Assembly (NCBI RefSeq): GCF_001421515.1
Contig: NZ_LMKM01000016.1
Coordinates: forward strand, 29,441 to 93,440
Length of the DNA: 64,000 bases
Reading direction: 5' to 3'
DNA from: Pedobacter sp. Leaf216
GTDB lineage: Bacteria; Bacteroidota; Bacteroidia; Sphingobacteriales; Sphingobacteriaceae
Position numbers and translations under genes: made by a program. Every line of letters begins with the position of its first letter. Positions within the stretch are counted from its first letter, which is position 1. Under the pieces are notes generated by a model. It did not search any database. It was given only the letters and a program-made list of their open reading frames with translations, and was not told the DNA's origin. Positions 35,861-44,410 of this stretch are shown here, piece after piece.

Positions 35861-37948
35861 TTAAATATCTTGACATTGGATCGCTGTAATTACAACGGTA
35901 TTAAAAATATCATCTACAGTACAACCACGGCTTAAATCGTTTATTGGCTTGTTTAAACCTTGCAGCATAGGGCCAATGGCCAATGCACCGGTTTCGCGTT
36001 GTACGGCTTTGTAAGTGTTGTTACCCGTATTTAAATCAGGGAAAATGAGTACACTTGCCCGTCCTGCAACCTCCGATCCCGGAAGTTTTTGCTTACCCAC
36101 GAGTGGATCAACCGCGGCATCATATTGTATTGGGCCTTCTATTTTCAGTTCCGGATGTTTTGCTTTAACAATGGCGGTGGCTTCGCGTACCCGTTCTACA
36201 TCTTCACCCTCACCAGATGTTCCGGATGAATAAGAAAGCATTGCAATGCGCGGCTCAATGCCAAATTTCGCACTGCTCTCTGCTGACGAAATGGCGATTT
36301 CTGCCAGTTGCTGCGCAGTAGGATTGGGGTTTACCGCACAATCGCCAAATATGGCCACACGCTCGGGTAAACACATAAAGAATATCGAAGAAACCACTGA
36401 AACTCCCGGTTTGGTTTTAACAAATTGCAATGCAGGCCTGATGGTGTGCTGGGTAGTATGCACCGCTCCGGAAACCATTCCATCAGCATCACCTTTGTAA
36501 ACCATCATGGTACCAAAATAAGAAACATCAGTCATCATATCCCTTGCCATTTCCAGGTTTACATTTTTGGCCTTACGCAACTCATGCAGCGTATCTACAT
36601 AATCATTGTAATGCGCAGACTGACCGGGATTATGGATTTTTATCGCATTGGTATCTAAATTCAATCCCAATCGTTTAATGCTATTGGTAATTTCAACCGG
36701 ATCGCCCAATAAGGTAAGGTCTACAATGTCTTGCGCAATTAATTTTTCTACCGCTTTTAAAATGCGTTCATCATTTCCTTCAGGCAAAACAATATGTTTT
36801 TTATCACGTTTGGCCCATTTAACCAATTGGTATTGAAACATATGCGGCGTAATGCCCTGATAGCTAAAGGTGATAATTTTATCGTCTAAAGCTTTTATAT
36901 CTACATATTTTTCGAAAAGCTCAATCGCTGTGGCAATCTTTTTCTTGTTTTCAATCGTTATTTTTGAATGGATACCACCAATTGTAGTGGTGGTTTCGAA
37001 AGTGCCTTTCTGTACCGAAACAATCGGAATAATGGTTTGTAAACCTTCAATCAGTTTAATAATCGGTTCATCAGGTAAACTGCCCGCTGTTAAAACAATC
37101 CCTGCAATTTTTGGGTAATTGGCTGATAAATTAGCCTGTAAAGCCCCAATAATGATATCACCACGATCGCCGGGCGTTACAATCAAGAGATTATCTTTAA
37201 TGTGCCTTAAAAAGTTTGGCAACATCATGGCTCCGGTAACAAAGTTATCAACCTGGTTATCGAGCAATTCAGATCCGAAAAGTACCTCGCCACCCAAAGC
37301 CAACGCAATTTCTTTCATGCTTGGGCTTTGCAGTCCTGTTTCGGTAGGGATTACTGCAATTAGCAATTCAGCAGGCAATTGGTTGGTTAAAGCCTGTTTT
37401 ATCCGATCGGCCTCCTCAGGATTTACCATATTGGCCACCACGCCCAAAACCTGTACATCGCGCAGTAAAAAGTTACGGTAAATGTTAATGGCAGTTTTAA
37501 AAAGCTGGCTCGCCGTTTTGTTTTTTCCCGATACCACAATTAATACAGGAGCACCAAGGTTTTTGGCCATTAAAGCATTCGATTCGAATTCGAAAGCCAT
37601 GCCTTCGCCTAAAAAGTCGCTACCCTCAATTACTGTAAAATCATAATTATCTTCTAGTTTTTTATATTTACTAATGATGGTATTGATAATTATTCCGCTA
37701 TCTTCTGATTGATGCAGCATTTCTTGCCGGGTAAAAGCAAAAGCATCCTCATATTTAACAGGAAGCGAAAAATAATCAAGCATGGCTTCTACATGTTCAT
37801 CTTTTTGATTTGGGTCATCCTGTGCTATAATAGGCTTAAAATAGCCCACTTTTTGAGTTTTTGCCAACAACATGTTAATCATGCCGAAAGCGATTACTGA
37901 TTTTCCGGTGTAGGGTTCGGCTGAAGCAATAAAAATATTTTTAGTCAT
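35861..37948 (-). CDS. pta: Phosphate acetyltransferase (long form with N-terminal regulatory domain)
   Basis: 695 residues from ATG 37948 ('MTKNIFIASAEPYTGKS'); the longer frame to 37981 adds an unlikely leader. An N-terminal P-loop dethiobiotin-synthetase-like domain and a DRTGG domain ('GDRGDIIIGALQANLS') precede the catalytic domain ('HIVLPEGNDERILKAVEKL', 'MVSGAVHTTQHTIRPALQ', 'LSYSSGTSGEG', 'RASVLIFPDLNTGN'). It makes acetyl phosphate from acetyl-CoA. Cotranscribed with ackA. Confidence 0.96.
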   Translation of the reverse strand: MTKNIFIASAEPYTGKSVIAFGMINMLLAKTQKVGYFKPIIAQDDPNQKDEHVEAMLDYFSLPVKYEDAFAFTRQEMLHQSEDSGIIINTIISKYKKLEDNYDFTVIEGSDFLGEGMAFEFESNALMAKNLGAPVLIVVSGKNKTASQLFKTAINIYRNFLLRDVQVLGVVANMVNPEEADRIKQALTNQLPAELLIAVIPTETGLQSPSMKEIALALGGEVLFGSELLDNQVDNFVTGAMMLPNFLRHIKDNLLIVTPGDRGDIIIGALQANLSANYPKIAGIVLTAGSLPDEPIIKLIEGLQTIIPIVSVQKGTFETTTTIGGIHSKITIENKKKIATAIELFEKYVDIKALDDKIITFSYQGITPHMFQYQLVKWAKRDKKHIVLPEGNDERILKAVEKLIAQDIVDLTLLGDPVEITNSIKRLGLNLDTNAIKIHNPGQSAHYNDYVDTLHELRKAKNVNLEMARDMMTDVSYFGTMMVYKGDADGMVSGAVHTTQHTIRPALQFVKTKPGVSVVSSIFFMCLPERVAIFGDCAVNPNPTAQQLAEIAISSAESSAKFGIEPRIAMLSYSSGTSGEGEDVERVREATAIVKAKHPELKIEGPIQYDAAVDPLVGKQKLPGSEVAGRASVLIFPDLNTGNNTYKAVQRETGALAIGPMLQGLNKPINDLSRGCTVDDIFNTVVITAIQCQDI

Positions 37949-38124
37949 AAAATAGGGATCAATTATAGGAATAACCAACAATGGCCAATATAGTTGGAAA
38001 TATTTATTTTAAAAACTAAAGCAGCTTAAGTTTTAAATGCAAATGAAAAACTGCCGTTAAAATGACTTTAAAGATATCGCCACAACAATAGATTTAATGA
38101 TCAAAAAGGGGAGAAGCTATACCT

Positions 38125-38343
38125 TTAAGCGTTCGATTCGATAAGTAACTTCAGCATTTTTAGCCTGTGAATAAGCGGTAAATTCACTTTTGCATCCGGA
38201 TTAAGCCGAAGCGGCATAAAATGGCTTTCCAGGAAATGTTCATAATCTGTAATTATGGTAGCTTGGTTAAGATAAATAGGAACCTGTTGTTTTCCGGCCT
38301 GTGTAAAAAAATCCTCTAACTGCTGTACTTCTTGGATGGTCAT
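38125..38343 (-). CDS. Small conserved-looking protein (DUF6965-like)
   Basis: 72 residues. The layout 'QLEDFFTQAGKQQVPIYLNQ', 'ATIITDYEHFLESH' and a final 'HRLKMLKLLIES' recalls the DUF6965 family of short Bacteroidota proteins of unknown function. It is soluble and has no signal peptide. It is isolated between pta and the CoiA-like gene. The family call rests on memory of the pattern and is tentative; that it is a real gene is more secure. Confidence 0.6.
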   Translation of the reverse strand: MTIQEVQQLEDFFTQAGKQQVPIYLNQATIITDYEHFLESHFMPLRLNPDAKVNLPLIHRLKMLKLLIESNA

Positions 38344-38564
38344 AACGCAAAGTTATCATTATGAAACAACTGATGTGAAATAAAATGAAGCTTTATCGCT
38401 TATCTGTCTCGGGTTCATCTAAATAAATTTTAACAGGAATTCCTGTTCTGAGTGATTGCTCTTCTAATGGTTATTTTTTTTAAATGTTGTTTGGTGCTAA
38501 AAATTTTAGTTTAAATTTGCAATTCCCTAATTAAATTATCCAGCATTCTAATCCTTAATGAAGA

Positions 38565-39242
38565 ATGAACAAAAGTGAAGTGAATAAAAATATCCCTCAT
38601 CCTGAGATCATTCAGGATGTTTCATCACTTGGAAAAGTATATTACCGCAAAGAAACCGCCTGGCACCGCGATTGGAAACTGGCTTTTCCACCCTCATTCA
38701 GAGAAGTTGCTTTTTATGATGCCGCCAATACCGATATTCATCGCGCAGATGTTTTTACACCATCAGGGTATACCATCGAATTTCAAAATTCGCCAATTAC
38801 AGTTGCCGAATTAAATAGCAGGGAAGCCTTTTATCCAAATTTGATTTGGGTATTAAATGGCAAAAAGTTTAAAGGATTTAAAATTTTGAAACATTTACCT
38901 GATGTAGATGATCCGAAACTTGCCGATTATGAATTTTGCCATTCCGATCATTTATCGATGGTAATGAAAAACGATGTATTACAGGGTGTTATAAATCCTA
39001 AAATACTCAATTTTTATCATCCGGAACTGAAGGATATTAAATTCACTTCTGATTTATATTCTTTCTGTTGGAAACAACCGCATAGTGTATGGTATTTAGC
39101 TACTGCGAAAATAATTGTAGACTTAGGTGGACATTTTTTATATGAACTTAGACAAAGAAAGCAATCAAATGGAAATTATCCATATTTAAAAATGATTAGC
39201 AGAAAAACTTTTATCAATTGGCATACCCCTCCCGAACAATAA
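38565..39242 (+). CDS. CoiA-like putative nuclease
   Basis: 225 residues, no signal peptide. The central motif 'IHRADVFTPSGYTIEFQNS' followed by 'LNSREAFYPNLIWVLNG' matches the catalytic core of the CoiA competence family, a PD-(D/E)xK-type nuclease fold: Asp in the first strand, Glu-x-Gln in the second. CoiA aids DNA processing during transformation in streptococci, but homologues are widespread in non-competent bacteria and some belong to defence loci. No competence gene is nearby. The N-terminal zinc-finger-like segment of classical CoiA is not evident, so the protein seems to be the nuclease core with a C-terminal extension. Confidence 0.7.
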   Translation: MNKSEVNKNIPHPEIIQDVSSLGKVYYRKETAWHRDWKLAFPPSFREVAFYDAANTDIHRADVFTPSGYTIEFQNSPITVAELNSREAFYPNLIWVLNGKKFKGFKILKHLPDVDDPKLADYEFCHSDHLSMVMKNDVLQGVINPKILNFYHPELKDIKFTSDLYSFCWKQPHSVWYLATAKIIVDLGGHFLYELRQRKQSNGNYPYLKMISRKTFINWHTPPEQ

Positions 39243-39454
39243 GAAATGATCGTGTTAAGGTGTATTAATACAAATTTGTAATTGTTTAAGTACATAATTA
39301 TTCGGTAAAAATGACTTTTAACAGAATTTTTAATGGATTCGATTTTAATAAATAACTATAAAATCGAATTTTAAAATTATTCTTTACACCTACAGGCTTT
39401 TTTGAAAAGATTTAGGCATGTTTCTTGGCTTATTAAGCAAAACGCTTAATCATA

Positions 39455-39838
39455 ATGCACTCAATTAATGCCGCTCAACAAACATGCATCATTATAGATG
39501 ATGACGAAATTAGTATCAGTATTTTAAATAATTTTATCGATCGAATTGAAAACCTAAATGTTACCGCCACTTTTACAGACCCAATTGATGGGGTTTTAGC
39601 AATTAGAGAAATGCAGGAGATAGATTTTTTGTTCCTTGATATCGGGATGGAAGTTTCAGGATTGGATATTGCGAAACTATTGAGGGATCATGTAAAATAC
39701 CTTGTTTTTATTACCTTCCACGAAAAATATGCGCTTGATGCCTTTAATGTATATTGCGACAGGTTTATTGTAAAACCCATAACCTTTGAGAAAATAAATT
39801 CGACAATTTTGGAACTGACGAGGAGAGATAAGCGATAA
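39455..39838 (+). CDS. Single-domain response regulator (LytTR-subclass receiver)
   Basis: 127 residues, receiver domain only. The acidic pocket is 'IIIDDDEIS' (Asp15-17), the phosphoacceptor Asp62 lies in 'FLFLDIGME', the switch Thr87 in 'FITFHEKYALDAF', and Lys107 in 'RFIVKPI'. The 'HEKYALDAF' wording is typical of receivers of LytTR regulators, but no LytTR DNA-binding domain follows. It must act by protein contact. No kinase is adjacent; the orphan GAF kinase at 1726 is the only kinase in the window. Confidence 0.85.
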   Translation: MHSINAAQQTCIIIDDDEISISILNNFIDRIENLNVTATFTDPIDGVLAIREMQEIDFLFLDIGMEVSGLDIAKLLRDHVKYLVFITFHEKYALDAFNVYCDRFIVKPITFEKINSTILELTRRDKR

Positions 39839-39844
39839 TAAAAA

Positions 39845-39872
39845 TTAAAGTGGTTGTAAACAACCACTTTAA
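39845..39872. terminator. Bidirectional terminator hairpin
   Basis: TTAAAGTGGTTG and CAACCACTTTAA form a perfect 12-base-pair stem around a TAAA loop. The minus-strand side runs into 'AATTTTTATT', so it best serves the DUF4142 gene, while also lying behind the receiver gene. Confidence 0.75.
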
Positions 39873-39886
39873 AAGGTAAGAATAGC

Positions 39887-40468
39887 CTATTTCATGCTAT
39901 CATTAATTTTGTTAATCATCACCAAGTGGGTTTGTACAATTGGTGCTGTTTTGGTAGCAAATGCTTTTAGGTCGGCATCTTTTCCATTTTTGGATTCATC
40001 TTCCATTAATTTAAGGGTCGATTTGTGTCCGTCTACCATTGCACTTACATAAGCTTTGTCAAAATCTGCTCCTGTTTTTTTACTCAGGTCGTCCATTTTT
40101 TTCTTATGCTCATCATCAACAGTACTTGGTAATGTAATGTTTTTTTGTTTTGCAATGGCCATCAGTTCTGTATTTGCCATACCATGATCTTTAACCATCA
40201 TGGTTGCAAACTCTTTAACCTGTGGGTTGCTGCTTTTTTCTAATGCCATTTTACCTAATTCCACTTCGGCCATACCACCTACGGCTGCCTGAGTGGTAAA
40301 TTTAGAATCGGCTTCATCTACCGCAATTCCGCCTGTTGCAGCAGCATTGGTGGTGGTATCTTTTGCCATATTCAAACTGTCGGCACTTTCTTTGGCATCT
40401 TTATTTCCGCCGCCACAGGCCTGAAAAGCCAGGGCAGAAATTGCCATTACATACATTAACTTTTTCAT
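39887..40468 (-). CDS. DUF4142 lipoprotein
   Basis: 193 residues. The lipoprotein signal 'ISALAFQAC' places the acylated Cys near residue 18, followed by a Gly/Asn/Lys/Asp-rich linker (19-55). The DUF4142 ferritin-like helical domain has 'GGMAEVELGKMALEKSSNPQ', 'FATMMVKDHGMAN' and 'DKAYVSAMVDGHKSTL', with the conserved His residues in the two D/H pairs. The family is common in Bacteroidota and soil bacteria, with a suggested stress-related role but no fixed function. A second member lies at 63182. Confidence 0.85.
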   Translation of the reverse strand: MKKLMYVMAISALAFQACGGGNKDAKESADSLNMAKDTTTNAAATGGIAVDEADSKFTTQAAVGGMAEVELGKMALEKSSNPQVKEFATMMVKDHGMANTELMAIAKQKNITLPSTVDDEHKKKMDDLSKKTGADFDKAYVSAMVDGHKSTLKLMEDESKNGKDADLKAFATKTAPIVQTHLVMINKINDSMK

Positions 40469-40628
40469 ATTTACTGGTTTTGTTGTATGTACATAACATA
40501 CACATGCTGTAAACGGTTTTTAACTTTTTTCTAATTATTTAAGGAGGAGTAAAGTTCAGTTTATCAGCTGTATATAATCTTTTTCGCAGGTAAAAGGCTT
40601 AAACAAAACAGATATGTTGCAATTGTTA

Positions 40629-40660
40629 TTTGGACTTGATCTAAATAGAGGCTATATTTG
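40629..40660 (+). promoter_or_regulatory. Bacteroidota housekeeping promoter of the Xus-like operon
   Basis: TTTG at 40629-40632, a 20-bp spacer and TATATTTG at 40653-40660 match the TTTG-N20-TAnnTTTG consensus exactly. Transcription should start near 40667, leaving a leader of about 74 bases. Confidence 0.8.
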
Positions 40661-40674
40661 CCAAAAATAAAAAT

Positions 40675-40740
40675 GCCACACGGTTCGGACCCGTGTGGCT
40701 AACCGGAAATCCGGCTCACCTTTAATCTCCATTAAAAGCC
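40675..40740 (+). promoter_or_regulatory. Structured 5' leader (possible cis-regulatory RNA) of the Xus-like operon
   Basis: Stem 1: GCCACACGG (40675-40683) with CCGTGTGGC (40691-40699), perfect nine base pairs. Stem 2: CCGG (40703-40706) with CCGG (40711-40714). Stem 3: TTTAAT (40721-40726) with ATTAAA (40731-40736), extendable by GGCT (40713-40716) with AGCC (40737-40740). Stem 2 and the extension share two G residues, so they exclude each other. The start codon follows at once. I match it to no riboswitch class I know. Confidence 0.55.
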
Positions 40741-43110
40741 ATGCAAATTAAGAAAATTTTGCTATTGGGCATGCTATGTGCCTGTGTAATTTTTGCTTCT
40801 GCCCAAAATCGACTCTCAGGTATCTCGGGGCAAATCAAAACCAGTGATGGAACTCCGCTTCCAGGGGCTACAATTAAAATCCACAAAAGCAATTATGGTA
40901 CTTTAACGGATCAACGAGGTGAGTTTAAAATCTTAAATATCGTTTCTGGTCGCTATACGCTACAGGTATCTGCCATTGGATTTAAAACGCAAAAAAAGGA
41001 AATCACTATTACTGAAGGACAAACAATAGCTTTAAATTTTAGCTTGTCAGAATCCTCAGAGCAGATGGAAACCGTAAACGTTATCGGCAGAACATCCAGT
41101 CAGGAAGTGAACAGGCAGGCCTTTAACGTAACAGCTGTCGACGCTAAGAAGTTGTACAACACCACGCTTGATATTTCTGGTGCATTAGATCGTGTAGCGG
41201 GTATAAGGGTGAGGGAATCGGGAGGCGTTGGTTCGAATTTTAACCTTTCATTAAATGGTTTTTCAGGTAATCATGTGCGCTATTTTATCGATGGCATCCC
41301 GATGGATAATTTTGGCTCATCATTTCAGATCAATAATATTCCAATCAACATTGCTGATAGAATTGAGGTGTATAAAGGTGTGGTGCCGATGTGGCTGGGT
41401 TCAGATGCTTTGGGTGGTGCTATTAACATTGTAACTGGCGATCGTTACCGCAATTATATCGATGCTTCTTACTCTTTTGGCTCATTTAATACGCATAGGA
41501 GCGTAATTAATGCAGCAGTAACATCAAGAAGTGGCTTAACTTTTCAATTAAACGCTTTCCAGAATTATTCGGATAATGATTATAAAGTGAATGTAGAAGC
41601 ATCTGACATTTATACTGGAGCTTACGCGCCAAAAGCTGCTTTAAGAAGATTTAATGATACTTACCATAACGAAACCTTAATTGCAAATGTAGGTGTTGTG
41701 GGTAAAAGTTATGCAGATAAGCTTTTGTTTGGCATAACAGTAGGTCAAAATTATAAGGAAATTCAAACTGGCGCCAGGATGGTTTCTGTTTTTGGTGGTT
41801 GGCACCGCAGGGGCAACATTCTTATGCCTACACTAAAATATAAAAAAGAGAACCTGATTAAGGGTTTAGACCTAACAATTAATGCCAATTACAATTTAGG
41901 TACCGAACAAAATATAGATACTTTAAATGTACGCTACGATTGGTACGGAAACAGTAAACCAAACGGAACAAATGGCGAGCGTTCGCGCAGTTTATACAAA
42001 TACAAAAACAACAATGGCCTGGCAACAACCATGTTGAATTATAAAATAGATGATCACCAATCGGTAGCCTTAAGTAATGTATTTACAACCTTTAACCGTA
42101 AGGGAAGTGATGAGTTAAATCCCACAAATGCAGATTATGAAAGGCCCCGTAAAACCAATAAGAACGTATTGGGCCTTGGTTATAGTTTCGATGTTAGAGA
42201 CCGTTGGAGTGCAACATTGTTCGGGAAATACATTAACCAGGCGAATGTTAATGGAAATGGCAGCACAGCTGGTAAAAACAATATTGAGCGGTTGGGTTAT
42301 GGTACAGCGGTAACTTATTTTGTAAACCGGAATATGCAGTTAAAAGCATCCTATGAGCTTACCAACCGGATGCCGGAAGCGCAGGAGATTTTTGGTGATG
42401 TAGAAAACCAGGATGCAAACCCAGGTTTAAAACCAGAAAAAAGCGACAATTTTAATTTAGGCCTCAGCTATGGCTTTGCTTTAAATAAAGATCACAATTT
42501 CTCTTTTACCGCCAATGCCATATACCGCAATGCCACTAATTTTATCTACAACAGGTTAAATCAGAATCAATCGAAATTGGTAGCCGATAACCGCGATGGG
42601 GTAAGAACGGTAGGTGGTGATGCCGAAATCAGGTATTCGTATAAAAACTGGTTAAGCGTTGGTACTACCGTAACCTATCAGAATCTTAAAAATCTGCAGA
42701 AGTATGAAATTAATCCAAGCACAGGCGAAAAGTTTACCAATGTAAGTAATGTGTATCTCGATCAGATGCCAAACATTCCTTACCTGTATGGCAATAGTGA
42801 TGTTTCTATTTCATTAAAAAACGTTGGCCACAAAGGCAATAACCTCTCTATTGGCTATAACCTGTTATATGTTCATGCTTTTTGGCTTTATTGGCCAAGT
42901 CAGGGAGCTGTAGGTGATAAAAAAGTGATCCCACAGCAGTTTAACCATGATTTAAACTTTGTGTACAGTTTAAAACAAGGCCGCTATAATATTGGCCTTG
43001 AAGCCAAAAACATTACCAATGCCGAACTCTTCGATAATTTTAGTCTTCAAAAACCAGGTAGGGCATTCTACCTCAATCTTAGATATTTCATTAATAAAAT
43101 CAATAATTAA
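40741..43110 (+). CDS. TonB-dependent receptor, XusA-like (siderophore uptake)
   Basis: 789 residues. The signal peptide (MQIKKILLLGMLCACVIFASAQ) is followed by a carboxypeptidase-like beta sandwich (about 25-110, 'GQIKTSDGTPLPGATIKIHKS'), a plug (about 125-230, 'YFIDGIPMDNFGSS' and 'GSDALGGAINIVT') and a barrel ending 'FYLNLRYFINK'. Without a SusD partner it is a classical TonB receptor. The next two genes (DUF4374 lipoprotein and PepSY membrane protein) match the order and kind of the XusABC xenosiderophore system of Bacteroides thetaiotaomicron, so ferric siderophore is the likely cargo. It has its own strong promoter and structured leader. Confidence 0.85.
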   Translation: MQIKKILLLGMLCACVIFASAQNRLSGISGQIKTSDGTPLPGATIKIHKSNYGTLTDQRGEFKILNIVSGRYTLQVSAIGFKTQKKEITITEGQTIALNFSLSESSEQMETVNVIGRTSSQEVNRQAFNVTAVDAKKLYNTTLDISGALDRVAGIRVRESGGVGSNFNLSLNGFSGNHVRYFIDGIPMDNFGSSFQINNIPINIADRIEVYKGVVPMWLGSDALGGAINIVTGDRYRNYIDASYSFGSFNTHRSVINAAVTSRSGLTFQLNAFQNYSDNDYKVNVEASDIYTGAYAPKAALRRFNDTYHNETLIANVGVVGKSYADKLLFGITVGQNYKEIQTGARMVSVFGGWHRRGNILMPTLKYKKENLIKGLDLTINANYNLGTEQNIDTLNVRYDWYGNSKPNGTNGERSRSLYKYKNNNGLATTMLNYKIDDHQSVALSNVFTTFNRKGSDELNPTNADYERPRKTNKNVLGLGYSFDVRDRWSATLFGKYINQANVNGNGSTAGKNNIERLGYGTAVTYFVNRNMQLKASYELTNRMPEAQEIFGDVENQDANPGLKPEKSDNFNLGLSYGFALNKDHNFSFTANAIYRNATNFIYNRLNQNQSKLVADNRDGVRTVGGDAEIRYSYKNWLSVGTTVTYQNLKNLQKYEINPSTGEKFTNVSNVYLDQMPNIPYLYGNSDVSISLKNVGHKGNNLSIGYNLLYVHAFWLYWPSQGAVGDKKVIPQQFNHDLNFVYSLKQGRYNIGLEAKNITNAELFDNFSLQKPGRAFYLNLRYFINKINN

Positions 43111-43126
43111 AATAAAATCAGTTCAT

Positions 43127-44374
43127 ATGAAAACAAACTTTACAAAAGCGTTTATTGCGCTTGCTTTCGCTGCGGTACTTAGTTCTTGTTCAAAAAAAGA
43201 AGAAGGTGAAAATGTACCCGAAAACCCTGGGAATTATATTTTGGCGGTAACTCCTGTTGCTTCTACCGGTGTTGCAGATTACTTGCTTACTGCCAGCGAT
43301 TTGGATAAAGGAACCATTTCTACTGCCGGAAACGGTGTAGAACAAGATGGAACTTACCGTTACTATGTTACCCACAACAATAAGTTCTTCAGTATGCTTT
43401 ACGGACAGGGAAATCCTGGAGCAGTAACCACTTACAATATTTTAGCTGGTAAATTAAATAAGGTTTCAAATTTCCAAACCGAAACCGTACAGGCTTTTGC
43501 ACCGGTTAATGATGACTTATTATTGGTTAAAATTCCCAGAAACCTAACCGCCCCAACAGCTAATTTTTACCGTGTAAATACCAACAGCCTTTTAATTTCA
43601 GGCGAAGGTACACTAGATGCCCTGGCACCTGCAAACAATGGAGAAATTGCTCACTTTAGCTGGATTAAACAGGTTGGAAATAAGGTTTATGCGCCGTTTT
43701 TCTGTATTAACGGAAGCAGATTCTGGACAAAATATCCAAATACGGCATGGATAGCTGTTTATTCTTATCCAGATATGAAATTGGAGAAAGTAATTAAAGA
43801 CGACCGTACCAGTTTTATAGGAAGATATTTTACCGATGGATTGGGTGTAGTAGAAAATGGAGACGTTTATGCGTTTTCGAGCTCAGTAGCTGTTGACGAT
43901 AATACTGAAACCCCTGATGTGCTTACTGATTCTAAAATCACCTCTACCAAACCATCTGCCATTACAAAAATCAAAGCTGGTACAACCGAATTCGATTTAA
44001 CCTATTTCCTTGATTTCGAATCTGTATCAGGTGGTTATGTAATTACCAACTGGATTTATATTGGTGGTAATAATTTCATCGTAAATGCGGTATTAAAAGC
44101 CAACAAAGGTGCCTATGTAAATGGAAAAACGATTGGCGTTTTAAACGTGGTTGATAAAACCTTCAAAAAAGTATCTGGCCTTCCTGCAGAAACAGCCATA
44201 TCAAGCATTACTACAAACAACTATACCCCAAAAGATGGAAAACTGGCCTACCTGGGTTTCAATTTAACAGATGGTACCAGCTACGTATACAAAATAGATG
44301 CTGCTACAGCAACTGCAACCAGAGGCTTAAAAGTTGAAGGCGGAGTAATTACAGCTGTTCAACATTTAAAATAA
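43127..44374 (+). CDS. DUF4374 lipoprotein, XusB-like siderophore-binding protein
   Basis: 415 residues from ATG 43127; the longer frame into the receptor gene is not used. The lipoprotein signal is 'AAVLSSC' (Cys21) with a KKEEGE tail. The body is a repeated beta-propeller-like pattern with blades such as 'GTYRYYVTHNNKFFSMLYG', 'AHFSWIKQVGNKVYAPFF' and 'KLAYLGFNLTDGTSYVYKI'. In Bacteroides, XusB is a surface lipoprotein that binds ferric enterobactin-type siderophores and hands them to XusA. The gene lies 16 bp after the receptor. Confidence 0.85.
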   Translation: MKTNFTKAFIALAFAAVLSSCSKKEEGENVPENPGNYILAVTPVASTGVADYLLTASDLDKGTISTAGNGVEQDGTYRYYVTHNNKFFSMLYGQGNPGAVTTYNILAGKLNKVSNFQTETVQAFAPVNDDLLLVKIPRNLTAPTANFYRVNTNSLLISGEGTLDALAPANNGEIAHFSWIKQVGNKVYAPFFCINGSRFWTKYPNTAWIAVYSYPDMKLEKVIKDDRTSFIGRYFTDGLGVVENGDVYAFSSSVAVDDNTETPDVLTDSKITSTKPSAITKIKAGTTEFDLTYFLDFESVSGGYVITNWIYIGGNNFIVNAVLKANKGAYVNGKTIGVLNVVDKTFKKVSGLPAETAISSITTNNYTPKDGKLAYLGFNLTDGTSYVYKIDAATATATRGLKVEGGVITAVQHLK

Positions 44375-44410
44375 CCGCAAAATTATCACCTCAACAAACA
44401 AAACAGAACA

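Noticed and set aside
42992..43126. Extended N-terminus of the DUF4374 protein reaching into the receptor gene
   Set aside because: The lipoprotein signal peptide begins at ATG 43127; upstream codons are an alternative frame of the receptor barrel.
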